In this document: positions 29,698 through 38,908 of the stretch, in pieces
How positions within the stretch are numbered: position 1 is the stretch's first letter
Layout: every line of letters begins with the position of its first letter
DNA from: Stenotrophomonas sp. ASS1
Lineage (GTDB): Bacteria > Pseudomonadota > Gammaproteobacteria > Xanthomonadales > Xanthomonadaceae
DNA length: 64,000 bases
Reading direction: 5' to 3'
Assembly (NCBI RefSeq): GCF_004346925.1
Contig: NZ_CP031167.1
Location: 3,988,001-4,052,000, forward strand
Program-made: the position numbers and the translations under genes
Notes under the pieces: model-generated
What the model was told of the DNA's origin: nothing
The model's database searches: none
Seen by the model: the letters and a program-made list of their open reading frames with translations, nothing else

Positions 29698-30621
29698 TTA
29701 TGCCCCCACGCGCAGATCGCGGCGGGCGTTGAGGTAGTCGGCCGCAGTAATCGCCTTGCCACCTTCCCGCTGCAGCACACGCAGGCGCAGTGCGCCCTGG
29801 CCACAGGCGATGTCGATGCCATCGCGGCTGGCCGCCAGCACCGTGCCCGGCGCCTGGCCGTGGGCCTCATCCAGCGCCACCGCGCCATGGATGCGCACCC
29901 GCTCGCCAGCCAGCGTCGCCTCGGCGATCGGCCACGGATTGAAGGCGCGCACGGTGCGTGCCAGCGCCCCTGCATCCAGCGCCCAGTCCAGACGGGCCTC
30001 GGCCTTGTCCAGCTTGTGCGCGTAGGTCACGCCCTGCTCCGGCTGCGGCCGCGCGATCGGCTTGATGCCGGCCCGCAGCAGGCCCAGGCCGTCGGACAGC
30101 ACCTGCGCGCCCAGTTCCGCCAGCTTGTCATGCAGCTGACCACCGGTATCGGTGGCCGCGATCGGCAGCTCCTGGTGCAGCAGCACCGGGCCGGTATCCA
30201 GGCCGGCCTCCATCTGCATCAGGCAGACGCCGGTCTTCGCATCGCCGGCCTGGATCGCGCGCTGGATCGGCGCGGCGCCGCGCCAGCGCGGCAGCAGCGA
30301 GGCGTGCACGTTCCAGCAGCCGTGGGTCGGAATGGCCAGCACCGCCTTCGGCAGGATCAGGCCATAGGCCACCACCACCATCAGGTCCGGCTGCAGGTCG
30401 CGCAGCTGCTGCTGGGCGGCTTCATCCTTCAGCGATTCGGGCTGGTAGACCGGAATGCCACGGGCCACGGCTTCAAGCTTGACCGGCGACGGCGCCAGGC
30501 CACGGCCACGGCCGGCCGGACGATCAGGCTGGGTGTAGACGGCCACGACCTCATGGTGGCGCGCAGCCGCGCGCAGCGACGACACCGCGAATTCCGGCGT
30601 ACCGGCAAAGACAATCCTCAT
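29698..30621 (-). CDS. fmt: Methionyl-tRNA formyltransferase
   Basis: A 307-residue enzyme that formylates initiator Met-tRNA. It has [14 protein letters not shown] at the N-terminus, the [16 protein letters not shown] signature with His/Asn/Asp catalytic partners ([12 protein letters not shown]), [13 protein letters not shown] and a C-terminal OB-fold tRNA-binding domain. The ATG at 30621 gives the standard N-terminus. It lies directly upstream of rsmB and downstream of def, the conserved order. Confidence 0.97.
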   Translation of the reverse strand: MRIVFAGTPEFAVSSLRAAARHHEVVAVYTQPDRPAGRGRGLAPSPVKLEAVARGIPVYQPESLKDEAAQQQLRDLQPDLMVVVAYGLILPKAVLAIPTHGCWNVHASLLPRWRGAAPIQRAIQAGDAKTGVCLMQMEAGLDTGPVLLHQELPIAATDTGGQLHDKLAELGAQVLSDGLGLLRAGIKPIARPQPEQGVTYAHKLDKAEARLDWALDAGALARTVRAFNPWPIAEATLAGERVRIHGAVALDEAHGQAPGTVLAASRDGIDIACGQGALRLRVLQREGGKAITAADYLNARRDLRVGA

Positions 30622-30652
30622 GGCTACCCCACTTGCAGGATGGATTCGTGCA

Positions 30653-30684
30653 GGAAAGAAAACGGCGCCGTCGGCCGGCGCCGT
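30653..30684 (-). terminator. Terminator between def and fmt
   Basis: ACGGCGCCG and its complement (30662-30684) form a 9-bp stem followed on the minus strand by TTTTCTTTCC. It stands about 58 bases after the def stop codon and 32 bases before the fmt ATG, so def transcripts probably end, at least in part, before fmt. Confidence 0.7.
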
Positions 30685-30741
30685 ACAGCCCGCGCGCGTC
30701 GCGCAGGCACGGGCCACCCGAAGGGCGGCCCGGATTGGCGA

Positions 30742-31254
30742 TCACGCCACGTGCTTGCGCTGCTTGGCCAGCTTCTTGCGCACCATCTCGCGCTTGAGCG
30801 GCGACAGATAGTCGATGAACAGCTTGCCGTCCAGGTGATCCATCTCGTGCTGGATGCAGGTGGCCAGCACTTCGCCGGCTTCCAGCTGCTGTTCCTGGCC
30901 GTTGCGGTCCAGGTACTTCACGGTGATGGTATCGGCGCGGGTCACGTCGGCGAAGATGCCCGGAACCGACAGGCAGCCCTCCTGATACACCCGGCCTCCG
31001 TCCTTGGCGACGATTTCCGGGTTGATGAACACATGCGGTTCATTCTTTTCTTCGCTGACGTCGATGACCATGAAGCGCTTGTGCACGTCCACCTGGGTGG
31101 CGGCCAGGCCAATGCCCGGGGCGTCGTACATGGTCAGGAACATGTTGTCGATCAGTTCCTGGAAGGCCGGCGTGGTGACTTCGGCGGCTTCGATCAACGC
31201 AGCCTTGGTACGCAGGCGCGGATCGGGGAACTCGAGAATGGGAAGAAGGGCCAT
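30742..31254 (-). CDS. def: Peptide deformylase
   Basis: A 170-residue Fe/Zn deformylase that removes the N-formyl group from nascent proteins. All three motifs are intact: GIGLAATQ (47-54), EGCLSVP (92-98, metal-ligand Cys94) and QHEMDHLDG (135-143, metal-binding His and catalytic Glu). The ATG at 31254 gives the usual N-terminus [15 protein letters not shown]. It is divergent from the LysM gene and shares its upstream region. Confidence 0.97.
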   Translation of the reverse strand: MALLPILEFPDPRLRTKAALIEAAEVTTPAFQELIDNMFLTMYDAPGIGLAATQVDVHKRFMVIDVSEEKNEPHVFINPEIVAKDGGRVYQEGCLSVPGIFADVTRADTITVKYLDRNGQEQQLEAGEVLATCIQHEMDHLDGKLFIDYLSPLKREMVRKKLAKQRKHVA

Positions 31255-31314
31255 GGCTGTTTCCGGATAGGGGGCCGGCACGCCGGCATACGTCGCAGAT
31301 TCTAGCTCCAACGC

Positions 31315-31345
31315 TTGCCTTGCGCCCCGGTTTCTGGACTATAGT
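31315..31345 (+). promoter_or_regulatory. Probable sigma-70 promoter of the LysM gene
   Basis: TATAGT (31340-31345) with an upstream TTGCCT at a 19-base gap lies 36 bases before the LysM gene ATG. The -10 match is good, the -35 and spacing are weak. Confidence 0.4.
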
Positions 31346-31380
31346 GCGCGGACCTGTTGGGGAATCAGGGCTTCACACCT

Positions 31381-32514
31381 ATGTTGCTTCGTTTTCGTAC
31401 GGTCGTCGCCGCGGCGATGCTGACCGTGGCTGCCTATGCTACCGCCGTGGAAGTGAATGGCGGGCACCCGGACACCTATGTGGTCCGAAAAGGGGATACG
31501 TTGTGGGATATCGCCGCACGTTTCCTGCAGAAGCCGTGGCTGTGGCCGGAGATCTGGCAGGCCAATCCGCAGATCGCCAATCCGCACCTGATCTATCCCG
31601 GTGACGTGCTCAGCCTGGCCTATCTGGACCGGGTGACCGTCGCTGCCAAGCCCGGCCCGCGCCAGGAAGCCCCGATCGATGCCATTCCGCTGGCCCAGGT
31701 CGAGCCGTTCCTGAAGCAGCTGAGCGTGGTCGACAGCATCGAGCAGCTACCCTACGTGGCCGGCCTGGAAGAAGAACGCCTGCGCGTCACCAGCGGCAGT
31801 GCGGTCTACGTGCGCCTGGCCGACGCCCAGCTGGGCCAGCGCTGGGCCGTGGTCCGCCCGACCGTGCGCTACGCCCAGCCCAAGCCGACCGAGGACCTGA
31901 CCGCCAACGGCGACGTCACCCCCGGCAGCGGCAACCTGTGGCGGGCCTACAACGCCCCCAACCACCGCCGCGGCATACTCGGCTATGAGCTGGCCCAGGT
32001 CGCCACCGGCACCATCACACATGTCGCCGGCGGCAAGGTCGAGGCGTCCACCCTGGTGCTGGACAAGAACGAAGGCGGCCGCGAGGTGCGTGCCGGCGAC
32101 CGCCTGGTCCCGGTCGAGGCCAAGCCGTACGACCTGCAGTTCGTCCCCCATGTCCCGGCCGCCGGTGTCGAGGGCGTCGATGTGCGCGTGCTGGCCGTCA
32201 CCGACATGTTCACCGCCGCTGGCCCGCGCGATGTGATCGCGATTTCCGCAGGTCGCGCCCAGGGCGTGGACAACGGCACCGTGTTCTCGCTGTGGCGCCC
32301 GGGCCGCCACGTGGCGCACCGCATGAAGTACCCCACCTCGTCGCGCATGGACGATTCGCTCAGCACCGGCGCCGGCCGGGTCTCGCTGCCGGACGAATAC
32401 GCCGCGCATGCCATGGTGTTCCGTACCTTCGACAACGTCAGCTACGCGCTGGTGATGCAGGGCGTGAAGCCGGTACGTGTGGGGTTCAACGCACTGCACC
32501 CGGACGCGAAGTAA
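31381..32514 (+). CDS. LysM-domain periplasmic protein
   Basis: A 377-residue exported protein. A signal peptide covers about 1-22, followed by a LysM peptidoglycan-binding domain (TYVVRKGDTLWDIAARFLQK to YPGDVLSLA, about 32-79) with the extra PWLWPEIWQANPQI insert typical of the proteobacterial DprA-neighbour LysM protein. The remaining 290 residues are beta-rich with no known catalytic motif. The ATG at 31381 was chosen because it begins a good signal peptide. In many gammaproteobacteria this gene precedes dprA, as here. Confidence 0.9.
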   Translation: MLLRFRTVVAAAMLTVAAYATAVEVNGGHPDTYVVRKGDTLWDIAARFLQKPWLWPEIWQANPQIANPHLIYPGDVLSLAYLDRVTVAAKPGPRQEAPIDAIPLAQVEPFLKQLSVVDSIEQLPYVAGLEEERLRVTSGSAVYVRLADAQLGQRWAVVRPTVRYAQPKPTEDLTANGDVTPGSGNLWRAYNAPNHRRGILGYELAQVATGTITHVAGGKVEASTLVLDKNEGGREVRAGDRLVPVEAKPYDLQFVPHVPAAGVEGVDVRVLAVTDMFTAAGPRDVIAISAGRAQGVDNGTVFSLWRPGRHVAHRMKYPTSSRMDDSLSTGAGRVSLPDEYAAHAMVFRTFDNVSYALVMQGVKPVRVGFNALHPDAK

Positions 32515-32542
32515 CCAGTCCCGGGTTGCCCGGCCACTGCAG

Positions 32543-32565
32543 GTAGTGCCGGCCGCTGGCCGGCA
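32543..32565 (+). repeat. Single SMAG-type repeat, GTAGTGCC subfamily
   Basis: A full 23-base unit, GTAG followed by a TGCCGGCC-GCT-GGCCGGCA palindrome, stands alone between the LysM gene and its terminator. Confidence 0.85.
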
Positions 32566-32598
32566 GGCACCTCCGGCAAAACCTGACAGCCACATGCG

Positions 32599-32622
32599 AA
32601 GGCGCCCTAGGGCGCCTTTGTT
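32599..32622. terminator. Terminator between LysM gene and dprA
   Basis: AAGGCGCCC and GGGCGCCTT make a 9-bp stem with a two-base loop, followed by TTGTTG on the plus strand. It lies 85 bases after the LysM gene stop and 23 bases before the dprA ATG. Confidence 0.75.
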
Positions 32623-32644
32623 GTATGCGCTCGATAGTGGGGGG

Positions 32645-33772
32645 ATGACCAACCAAGCTGACGAGGCGCTGCTGCGCCTGTTGATGGCAGGCGGCGCGCT
32701 GGCGCCACGGCGGGCCCTGCTGCAGGCCGCAGGCAGCGCGGAGATTGCGATCGCGCAGGGCGCCGCGAACTGGCGCGCGCACGGCTGCACGCCCGAGCAG
32801 TGCGCCGCGCTGGAATGCCCGGACACCCGGGCCTGGGCCGTGGCACGGCGCTGGCTGGAAGACGACAACCAGCACCTGCTGGCCTTCACCGATCCGGCAT
32901 TCCCCCCGCCCCTGCTGGATGTCCCCAACCCACCCCTGGCGCTGTTCATCGCCGGCGACCCCAGCCTGGCCTGGCGCCCGTCGGTGGCGCTGGTCGGCAG
33001 CCGCTCGCCGACGCCGGGCGGACGCGCCCTGGCCGCCCGGTTTGCCGGCTGCTTCGTCGAAGCCGGGCTGGCGGTGACCAGCGGCCTGGCGGCAGGCATC
33101 GACGCGGCCGCCCACCAGGCCACGCTGGACGCCGGAGGCTGCACCGTGGCGGTGATCGGCACCGGCCCGGACCGGACCTACCCGGACAACCATGCCCGGC
33201 TGCAGGCCCGGATCGCCGCCGAAGGCGCGGTGCTCAGCGAGTACCTGCCGGGCACACCGGCACGCCCCGGTCACTTTCCAGCCCGCAACCGCCTGGTGGC
33301 CGGGCTGGCGCTGGCGACGGTGGTGGTCGAGGCCGCCCAGCGCTCCGGCGCATTGATCACCGCACGCCTGGCCGCCGAGGCCGGCCGCGAGGTCTGTGCC
33401 CTGCCCGGTTCGGTACTCAACCCACGCGCCGCGGGCTGCCACCGGTTGATCCGCGAGGGTGCCGCACTGGTCGAGCGCCCGGAGGAGGTCCTTGAACTGC
33501 TGGCGCCCGCCCTTCGCCAGCAGCTGCCGGGCTTGCAATCACGGCTCGCCACCCCCACTGAACAGGCACCGCCGGTACTCCTGCCGGCGCGCTGGGCCGA
33601 CGACCCTGACTACCAGTGCTTGTGGCGGGCCCTGGACCACAACCCAAGCGGTATGGATTCACTGATCACGCGCTGTGGATTGACGGCGCCCCAGGTGTCC
33701 TCCATGCTGCTGGCCATGGAACTGGCGGGAATCGTGGTGTGCGTACACGGCCGCTACTGTCGAACTCCCTAG
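32645..33772 (+). CDS. dprA: DNA-processing protein DprA
   Basis: A 375-residue protein that loads RecA on incoming single-stranded DNA during transformation. It has an N-terminal SAM-like region, the central Rossmann fold ([50 protein letters not shown]) and the C-terminal DprA winged helix (about 318-375). The ATG at 32645 follows a run of G that can serve as a ribosome site and gives a standard length. It lies 43 bases upstream of smg, the conserved order. Confidence 0.95.
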   Translation: MTNQADEALLRLLMAGGALAPRRALLQAAGSAEIAIAQGAANWRAHGCTPEQCAALECPDTRAWAVARRWLEDDNQHLLAFTDPAFPPPLLDVPNPPLALFIAGDPSLAWRPSVALVGSRSPTPGGRALAARFAGCFVEAGLAVTSGLAAGIDAAAHQATLDAGGCTVAVIGTGPDRTYPDNHARLQARIAAEGAVLSEYLPGTPARPGHFPARNRLVAGLALATVVVEAAQRSGALITARLAAEAGREVCALPGSVLNPRAAGCHRLIREGAALVERPEEVLELLAPALRQQLPGLQSRLATPTEQAPPVLLPARWADDPDYQCLWRALDHNPSGMDSLITRCGLTAPQVSSMLLAMELAGIVVCVHGRYCRTP

Positions 33773-33815
33773 TTTCTTCACCTCCACAGCGTCGCGCGAC
33801 GCAGGCCGAGGGGCA

Positions 33816-34289
33816 ATGAAAGAGAGCATCCTGGACGTACTGCTGTACCTGTTTGAACACTATTTCAGCGAAGATGCGGACCTGATCCGTGACCGCGATT
33901 CGCTCCAGAACGGCCTGATCCAGGCCGGTTTCAGCCCAACCGAGATCAACAAGGCATTCGACTGGCTCGATGCCCTGGCCGCGCAGCGGCCGAGCGTGGC
34001 CCAGGCACGGGTCGATGGCCCCGTGCGCGTCTACCACGGCCCCGAGCTGGACAAGCTGGACGTGGAATGCCGTGGTTTCCTGCTGTACCTGGAACAGCAC
34101 GGCATCCTCGACGCCGACCAGCGCGAGCTGGTGCTGGACCGGGCCATGGCCCTGGACCAGGACGAACTGGACCTGGACGACCTGAAGTGGGTCGTGCTGA
34201 TGGTGCTGTTCAACCAGCCCGGCTCCGAGGCGGCGTACGCCTGGATGGAGACGCAGATGTTCATGGACGAGCCAGAACCCCTGCACTGA
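33816..34289 (+). CDS. smg: Smg family protein (DUF494)
   Basis: A 157-residue acidic cytoplasmic protein matching the Smg/DUF494 family ([17 protein letters not shown], then [16 protein letters not shown] and [17 protein letters not shown]). GAGGGG stands before the ATG. The molecular role is unknown; in many gammaproteobacteria the gene lies between dprA and topA as here. Confidence 0.93.
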   Translation: MKESILDVLLYLFEHYFSEDADLIRDRDSLQNGLIQAGFSPTEINKAFDWLDALAAQRPSVAQARVDGPVRVYHGPELDKLDVECRGFLLYLEQHGILDADQRELVLDRAMALDQDELDLDDLKWVVLMVLFNQPGSEAAYAWMETQMFMDEPEPLH

Positions 34290-34328
34290 CCGTACACTTG
34301 GGGGCATAGCGCATTCAGGAGCGTCCCC

Positions 34329-35087
34329 GTGAGCGAGTGGTTCCATGCAGAAGGCAACCGGCAGCAGGGTCCGCTGCCGGCGGAACAGTTGGTCGAGTTG
34401 TTCCGCAACAACCAGATCTCCCTGGACACCCTGGTCTGGCGCGACGGCCTGCCGCAATGGCAGCCGTTGCGCACCGTGGTCGACGAACTCGGCCTGATCG
34501 TGCCGGCGCTGGACGCTGCCGCACCGCCGGTGGAACCCGAGCCCGATCCGGAACCGGTGGCACCGCCTCCGCCGCAGCCGCCGGTGCTGCCGCCGTCCAC
34601 GCCCTACACCACCAGTGCATCGGCCACCGCCCTGCCGGCGCCGAAGAAGAAGCTGTCCGGCTGCGCCCTGACCGCCATCATCGGCGGCGGCCTGCTGCTG
34701 GTGCTGGTCCCGATCGTGGCCATCCTGGCTGCCATCGCGCTGCCCGCCTACAACGACTACACCGTGCGCGCCAAGGTCGCCGGCGCAGTGACCGCGCTGC
34801 AGCCGTTGAAGGACCAGGTGCAGCATTTCGCCGATGACGAAGGCCGTTGCCCCGGTGCCAACGACGCCGGCTTCCCGGCCCCGGGTGACTTCGCCCATGC
34901 AGGGCTGTCGGCGGTGAACATCGGTCGCTTCAACAATGGCCACTGCGGCATCGAAGCCACCCTGGCGTTGCCCGGCAAGAGCCTTGATGGCGACCTGCTG
35001 TGGCTGGAATACGATCGCGACAGCGGCCGCTGGGAATGCAGTGGCGAAAGCAACGACAAGTACCTGCCGCCGACGTGCCGCGGCTGA
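34329..35087 (+). CDS. GYF_2 domain fused to a pilin-like membrane segment
   Basis: A 252-residue protein. The GYF_2/DUF4339 domain at about 3-55 (EWFHAEGNRQQGPLPAEQL) is followed by a proline-rich linker (64-105) and a membrane segment (110-150) ending AAIALPAYNDYTVRAKV, as in type IV pilins. The prepilin cleavage motif G-FTLIE is replaced by SGCALTAI and lacks Glu5, so it is probably a membrane-anchored protein rather than a processed pilin. A C-terminal globular part with Cys pairs follows. The start is a GTG with AGGAG 8 bases upstream. Confidence 0.75.
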   Translation: MSEWFHAEGNRQQGPLPAEQLVELFRNNQISLDTLVWRDGLPQWQPLRTVVDELGLIVPALDAAAPPVEPEPDPEPVAPPPPQPPVLPPSTPYTTSASATALPAPKKKLSGCALTAIIGGGLLLVLVPIVAILAAIALPAYNDYTVRAKVAGAVTALQPLKDQVQHFADDEGRCPGANDAGFPAPGDFAHAGLSAVNIGRFNNGHCGIEATLALPGKSLDGDLLWLEYDRDSGRWECSGESNDKYLPPTCRG

Positions 35088-35136
35088 ACCACGCGCACGC
35101 CAGCACCTCCAAGGATGATTCAACAGGGAACATGCA

Positions 35137-36069
35137 ATGACTGAGTGGTACTACGCCGAAGGACAGCAACGCCAGGGCCCGCTGCCGGTCCAGGAGATCC
35201 GCCAGCGCTTCCAGCGCGGCCAGCTGAACCTGGACACCCTGGTCTGGCGCGAAGGCATGGCGCAGTGGGCTGCGCTGCGCCAGGTGGTCGACGAACTGGG
35301 ACTGCAGACACTGGCCGACGCCAGCACGGCCACCGGCAGTGGCGGCTTCGACCTGCGTGGCGACTATGCCGCCATCGACAACGGTACGGCGCCACTGCCG
35401 GGCACCGGCGCCCTCAGCAGTTCGCCCTACAGCGCCCCTGCGGCGCTCGGCGGCGGCGGCCATGCCCAGCCGGTGATGGGCGGCGAAGTGGTCTACGCGG
35501 GCTTCTGGAAGCGCGTGGCGGCCTACATGATCGACTACTTCGTGCTGGCCATCCCCGGCGGCATCATCGGCGCCATCCTCGGTGTGGTGCTTGGTGCCAG
35601 CATGGGTGCGGTGGGCAGCGGCGAATCGGCCATCGAAATCGTGGCCCAGCTGGCCAGTGCCCTGATCAACCTGGCCATCGGCATGGCGTACTACACCTGG
35701 TTCCATGCCTCGCAGGGCGGTGCCACGCTGGGCAAGATGGCGGTCGGCATCAAGGTCGTGCGCAGCAATGGCGAGCGCCTGACCAAGGCCCGCGCATTTG
35801 GTCGCTACTGGGCCGCGGTGCTCAGCACCTTCACCCTCGGCATCGGTTTCCTGATGGCCGCCTTCACCGAGCGCAAGCAGGGCCTGCACGACATGATCTG
35901 CGACACCCTGGTGGTCGACCGCTGGGCCTACACCGACCAGCCGCAGCTGCAGCGCCGGGAGCTGGGCACGGTGACCGTGCTGGTGCTCGTACTGACCGGC
36001 CTGCTGTCGCTGGTGGGCCTGGCGCTCATGGTGTTCGCGGTTGGCTTCATCGCCAAGATGGCCTCATGA
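35137..36069 (+). CDS. GYF_2 domain fused to an RDD membrane domain
   Basis: A 310-residue protein. The GYF_2/DUF4339 domain (about 3-55, EWYYAEGQQRQGPLPVQEI) is a close paralogue of the one in the preceding gene. A glycine-rich linker leads to an RDD domain (about 120-265: GFWKRVAAYMIDYFVL, then ATLGKMAVGIKVV and RKQGLHDMICDTLVV) and a final TM helix. The RDD domain is a membrane unit linked to ion or solute transport. It is 49 bases from the preceding gene, so likely one operon with its own terminator downstream. Confidence 0.85.
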   Translation: MTEWYYAEGQQRQGPLPVQEIRQRFQRGQLNLDTLVWREGMAQWAALRQVVDELGLQTLADASTATGSGGFDLRGDYAAIDNGTAPLPGTGALSSSPYSAPAALGGGGHAQPVMGGEVVYAGFWKRVAAYMIDYFVLAIPGGIIGAILGVVLGASMGAVGSGESAIEIVAQLASALINLAIGMAYYTWFHASQGGATLGKMAVGIKVVRSNGERLTKARAFGRYWAAVLSTFTLGIGFLMAAFTERKQGLHDMICDTLVVDRWAYTDQPQLQRRELGTVTVLVLVLTGLLSLVGLALMVFAVGFIAKMAS

Positions 36070-36138
36070 ACGGCCATCCTCACGCCTGGCTGCTTGACAT
36101 GGGCTGGCCGGGCGTGATTCCTCTAATAAGGTGAAACC

Positions 36139-36172
36139 TGAACGCCCGGCACATTACCGGGCGTTCAGTTTA
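36139..36172 (+). terminator. Terminator after the GYF_2 gene pair
   Basis: An 11-bp stem (TGAACGCCCGG and its complement) with a 7-base loop, followed by GTTTAT, lies 70 bases downstream of the RDD gene and upstream of topA. Confidence 0.85.
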
Positions 36173-36262
36173 TGGATTTGCCCGTGGCCGCTTCACTAAT
36201 GCGGCCGTTTGCTCCACCCTAGCGGCCCCTCTCCCCCGGTCCGCCCACAGACCTTTCCTGAC

Positions 36263-38749
36263 ATGCCCAAGCACCTGCTCATCGTCGAATCGCCGGCCAA
36301 GGCCAAGACGATCAACAAATACCTCGGCAAGGACTACACGGTCCTGGCCTCGTATGGGCACGTGCGCGACCTGATCCCGAAGGAAGGCGCAGTCGACCCG
36401 GACAACGGGTTCGCCATGCACTACGACGTGATCGACAAGAACGAAAAGCATGTCGATGCGATCGCCAAGGCCGCCAAGGGCGCCGACGACATCCTGCTGG
36501 CGACCGACCCGGATCGCGAGGGTGAAGCGATCAGCTGGCACATCGCCGAGATCCTGAAGGAACGCGGGCTGGTCAAGGACAAGCCGATGCAGCGCGTGGT
36601 GTTCACCGAGATCACCCCGCGCGCCATCAAGGAAGCGATCAGCCAGCCGCGCGCGATCGCCAGCGACCTGGTCGACGCCCAGCAGGCGCGCCGCGCGCTG
36701 GATTACCTGGTCGGTTTCAACCTGTCGCCGGTGCTGTGGCGCAAGGTCCAGCGCGGCCTGTCCGCCGGCCGCGTGCAGAGCCCGGCGCTGCGCATGATCG
36801 TCGAGCGCGAGGAAGAGATCGAAGCCTTCATCGCCCGCGAATACTGGTCGATCGCCGCCGAGTGCGCGCACCCGTCGCAGCACTTCAACGCCAAGCTGAT
36901 CAAGCTGGACGGGCAGAAGTTCGAACAGTTCACCATCACCGACGGCGACACCGCCGAGGCCGCCCGCCTGCGCATCCAGCAGGCCGCGCAGGGCTCGCTG
37001 CATGTCACCGATGTGGCCAGCAAGGAGCGCAAGCGCCGCCCGGCGCCGCCGTTCACCACCTCCACCCTGCAGCAGGAAGCCTCGCGCAAGCTCGGCTTCA
37101 CCACCCGCAAGACCATGCAGGTGGCGCAGAAGCTGTATGAAGGCGTGGCGATCGGTGACGAAGGCACCGTCGGCCTGATCTCGTACATGCGTACCGACTC
37201 GGTGAACCTGTCGCAGGACGCGCTGGCCGAGATCCGCGACGTGATCGCCCGCGACTACGGCATCGCCTCGCTGCCGGACCAGCCGAACACCTACCAGACC
37301 AAGTCGAAGAACGCCCAGGAAGCGCACGAAGCGGTGCGCCCGACCTCGGCGCTGCGCACGCCTGCGCAGGTGGCGCGCTACCTGACCGATGACGAGCGCA
37401 AGCTGTACGAGCTGATCTGGAAGCGTGCGGTGGCCTGCCAGATGATTCCGGCCACTCTCAACACCGTCAGCGTCGATCTGTCCGCCGGCAGCGAACACGT
37501 GTTCCGCGCCAGCGGCACCACCGTGGTGGTGCCCGGCTTCCTGGCCGTGTACGAAGAAGGCAAGGACAACAAGAGCGCCGAAGACGAGGACGAAGGCCGC
37601 AAGCTGCCGGCAATGAAGCCCGGCGACCGCGTGCCGCTGGAACGCATCCAGGCCGAACAGCATTTCACCCAGCCGCCGCCGCGCTACACCGAAGCGGCGC
37701 TGGTGAAGGCGCTGGAAGAGTACGGCATCGGCCGTCCCTCGACCTACGCCTCGATCATCCAGACCCTGCTGTTCCGCAAATACGTGGAAATGGAAGGCCG
37801 CAGCTTCCGCCCATCCGATGTGGGCCGCGCGGTGTCCAAGTTCCTGTCCAGCCACTTCACCCGGTACGTGGACTACGACTTCACCGCCAAGCTGGAAGAC
37901 GAGCTCGACGCCGTCTCGCGTGGCGAAGAAGAGTGGATCCCGCTGATGGCCCGCTTCTGGGAGCCGTTCAAGGAGCTGGTGGAAGACAAGAAGGAATCGG
38001 TCGACCGTGCCGAGGCCAGTGGCGCGCGCGAGCTCGGCACCGACCCGAAGACCGGCAAGCCGGTCAGCGTACGCCTCGGCCGCTTCGGGCCTTACGCTGC
38101 CATCGGCAGCACCGCCGAGGACGCCGAGGAGAAGCCGAAGTTCGCCTCGCTGCGCCCCGGCCAGTCGATGCACACCATCTCCCTGGAAGACGCGCTGGAG
38201 CTGTTCCTGATGCCGCGCGCGCTGGGTGAGGACAAGGGCGAGCCGGTCAGCGTCGGCATCGGCCGTTTCGGCCCGTTCGCCAAGCGCGGCAGCACCTATG
38301 CCTCGCTGAAGAAGGAAGACGACCCGTACACCATCGACCTGGCCCGCGCCGTGTTCCTGGTCGAAGAGAAGGAAGAGATCGCGCGCAACCGGATCATCAA
38401 GGAGTTCGAGGGCAGCGACATCCAGGTGCTGAACGGCCGTTTCGGCCCGTACATCAGCGACGGCAAGATGAACGGCAAGATCCCCAAGGATCGCGAGCCG
38501 GCCTCGCTTACCCTGGCCGAAGTGCAGCAGCTGATGGAAGAAACCGGCAAGCCGGTGCGCAAGGGCTTCGGCGCCAAGAAGGCTGCCGCGAAGAAGGCCC
38601 CGGCAAAGAAGGCCGCGGTGAAGAAGGAAGCGGCGCCGAAGAAGGCCGCTGCAAAGAAAGCGCCTGCCAAGAAGGCCCCGGCAAAGAAAGCGGTGAAGAA
38701 GGCTGCTGCGAAGAAAGCCCCGGCGAAGAAGGCCGCTGCAAAGAAGTAG
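36263..38749 (+). CDS. topA: DNA topoisomerase I
   Basis: An 828-residue type IA topoisomerase that relaxes negative supercoils. The toprim domain starts KHLLIVESPAKAKTINKYLG and includes the catalytic DPDREGEAISWH. The active-site Tyr sits in GLISYMRTDSVNLS. Later C-terminal topoisomerase repeats (SVRLGRFGPYAAIG, SVGIGRFGPFAKRG, NGRFGPYISDG) are followed by an about 57-residue Lys/Ala repeat tail (AAKKAPAKKA) common in Xanthomonadaceae and likely to bind DNA. The ATG at 36263 gives the standard N-terminus. The TAG stop lies in the GTAG head of the adjoining repeat. Confidence 0.98.
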   Translation: MPKHLLIVESPAKAKTINKYLGKDYTVLASYGHVRDLIPKEGAVDPDNGFAMHYDVIDKNEKHVDAIAKAAKGADDILLATDPDREGEAISWHIAEILKERGLVKDKPMQRVVFTEITPRAIKEAISQPRAIASDLVDAQQARRALDYLVGFNLSPVLWRKVQRGLSAGRVQSPALRMIVEREEEIEAFIAREYWSIAAECAHPSQHFNAKLIKLDGQKFEQFTITDGDTAEAARLRIQQAAQGSLHVTDVASKERKRRPAPPFTTSTLQQEASRKLGFTTRKTMQVAQKLYEGVAIGDEGTVGLISYMRTDSVNLSQDALAEIRDVIARDYGIASLPDQPNTYQTKSKNAQEAHEAVRPTSALRTPAQVARYLTDDERKLYELIWKRAVACQMIPATLNTVSVDLSAGSEHVFRASGTTVVVPGFLAVYEEGKDNKSAEDEDEGRKLPAMKPGDRVPLERIQAEQHFTQPPPRYTEAALVKALEEYGIGRPSTYASIIQTLLFRKYVEMEGRSFRPSDVGRAVSKFLSSHFTRYVDYDFTAKLEDELDAVSRGEEEWIPLMARFWEPFKELVEDKKESVDRAEASGARELGTDPKTGKPVSVRLGRFGPYAAIGSTAEDAEEKPKFASLRPGQSMHTISLEDALELFLMPRALGEDKGEPVSVGIGRFGPFAKRGSTYASLKKEDDPYTIDLARAVFLVEEKEEIARNRIIKEFEGSDIQVLNGRFGPYISDGKMNGKIPKDREPASLTLAEVQQLMEETGKPVRKGFGAKKAAAKKAPAKKAAVKKEAAPKKAAAKKAPAKKAPAKKAVKKAAAKKAPAKKAAAKK

Positions 38750-38768
38750 ATCCACGCCATGCGTGGAT
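38746..38768 (+). repeat. SMAG-type repeat, GTAGATCC subfamily, overlapping the topA stop codon
   Basis: GTAG (38746-38749) followed by the ATCCACGC-CAT-GCGTGGAT palindrome. The topA stop TAG is bases 2-4 of GTAG. Confidence 0.85.
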
Positions 38769-38773
38769 GAGGG

Positions 38774-38836
38774 GTAGTGCCGGCCGCTGGCCGGCAACCC
38801 CAGATGCATCAGATGCCGGCCAGCGGCCGGCACTAC
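38774..38836. repeat. SMAG-type inverted pair, GTAGTGCC subfamily
   Basis: Two full palindromic units face each other (38774-38796 on plus, 38814-38836 on minus) with a 17-base spacer, downstream of the topA repeat. The pair could form one large cruciform in DNA or a long hairpin in RNA. Confidence 0.88.
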
Positions 38837-38908
38837 CGGGTGCCAGGGTCCACCCCTTCTGCACGCGGCATGGGGATAATGAAGGCCCACGCCGGGCCGG
38901 TCGCCGCC

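Noticed and set aside
28492..31305. A 937-codon plus-strand open frame opposite rsmB, fmt and def
   Set aside because: It runs antisense to three housekeeping genes and lacks any domain.
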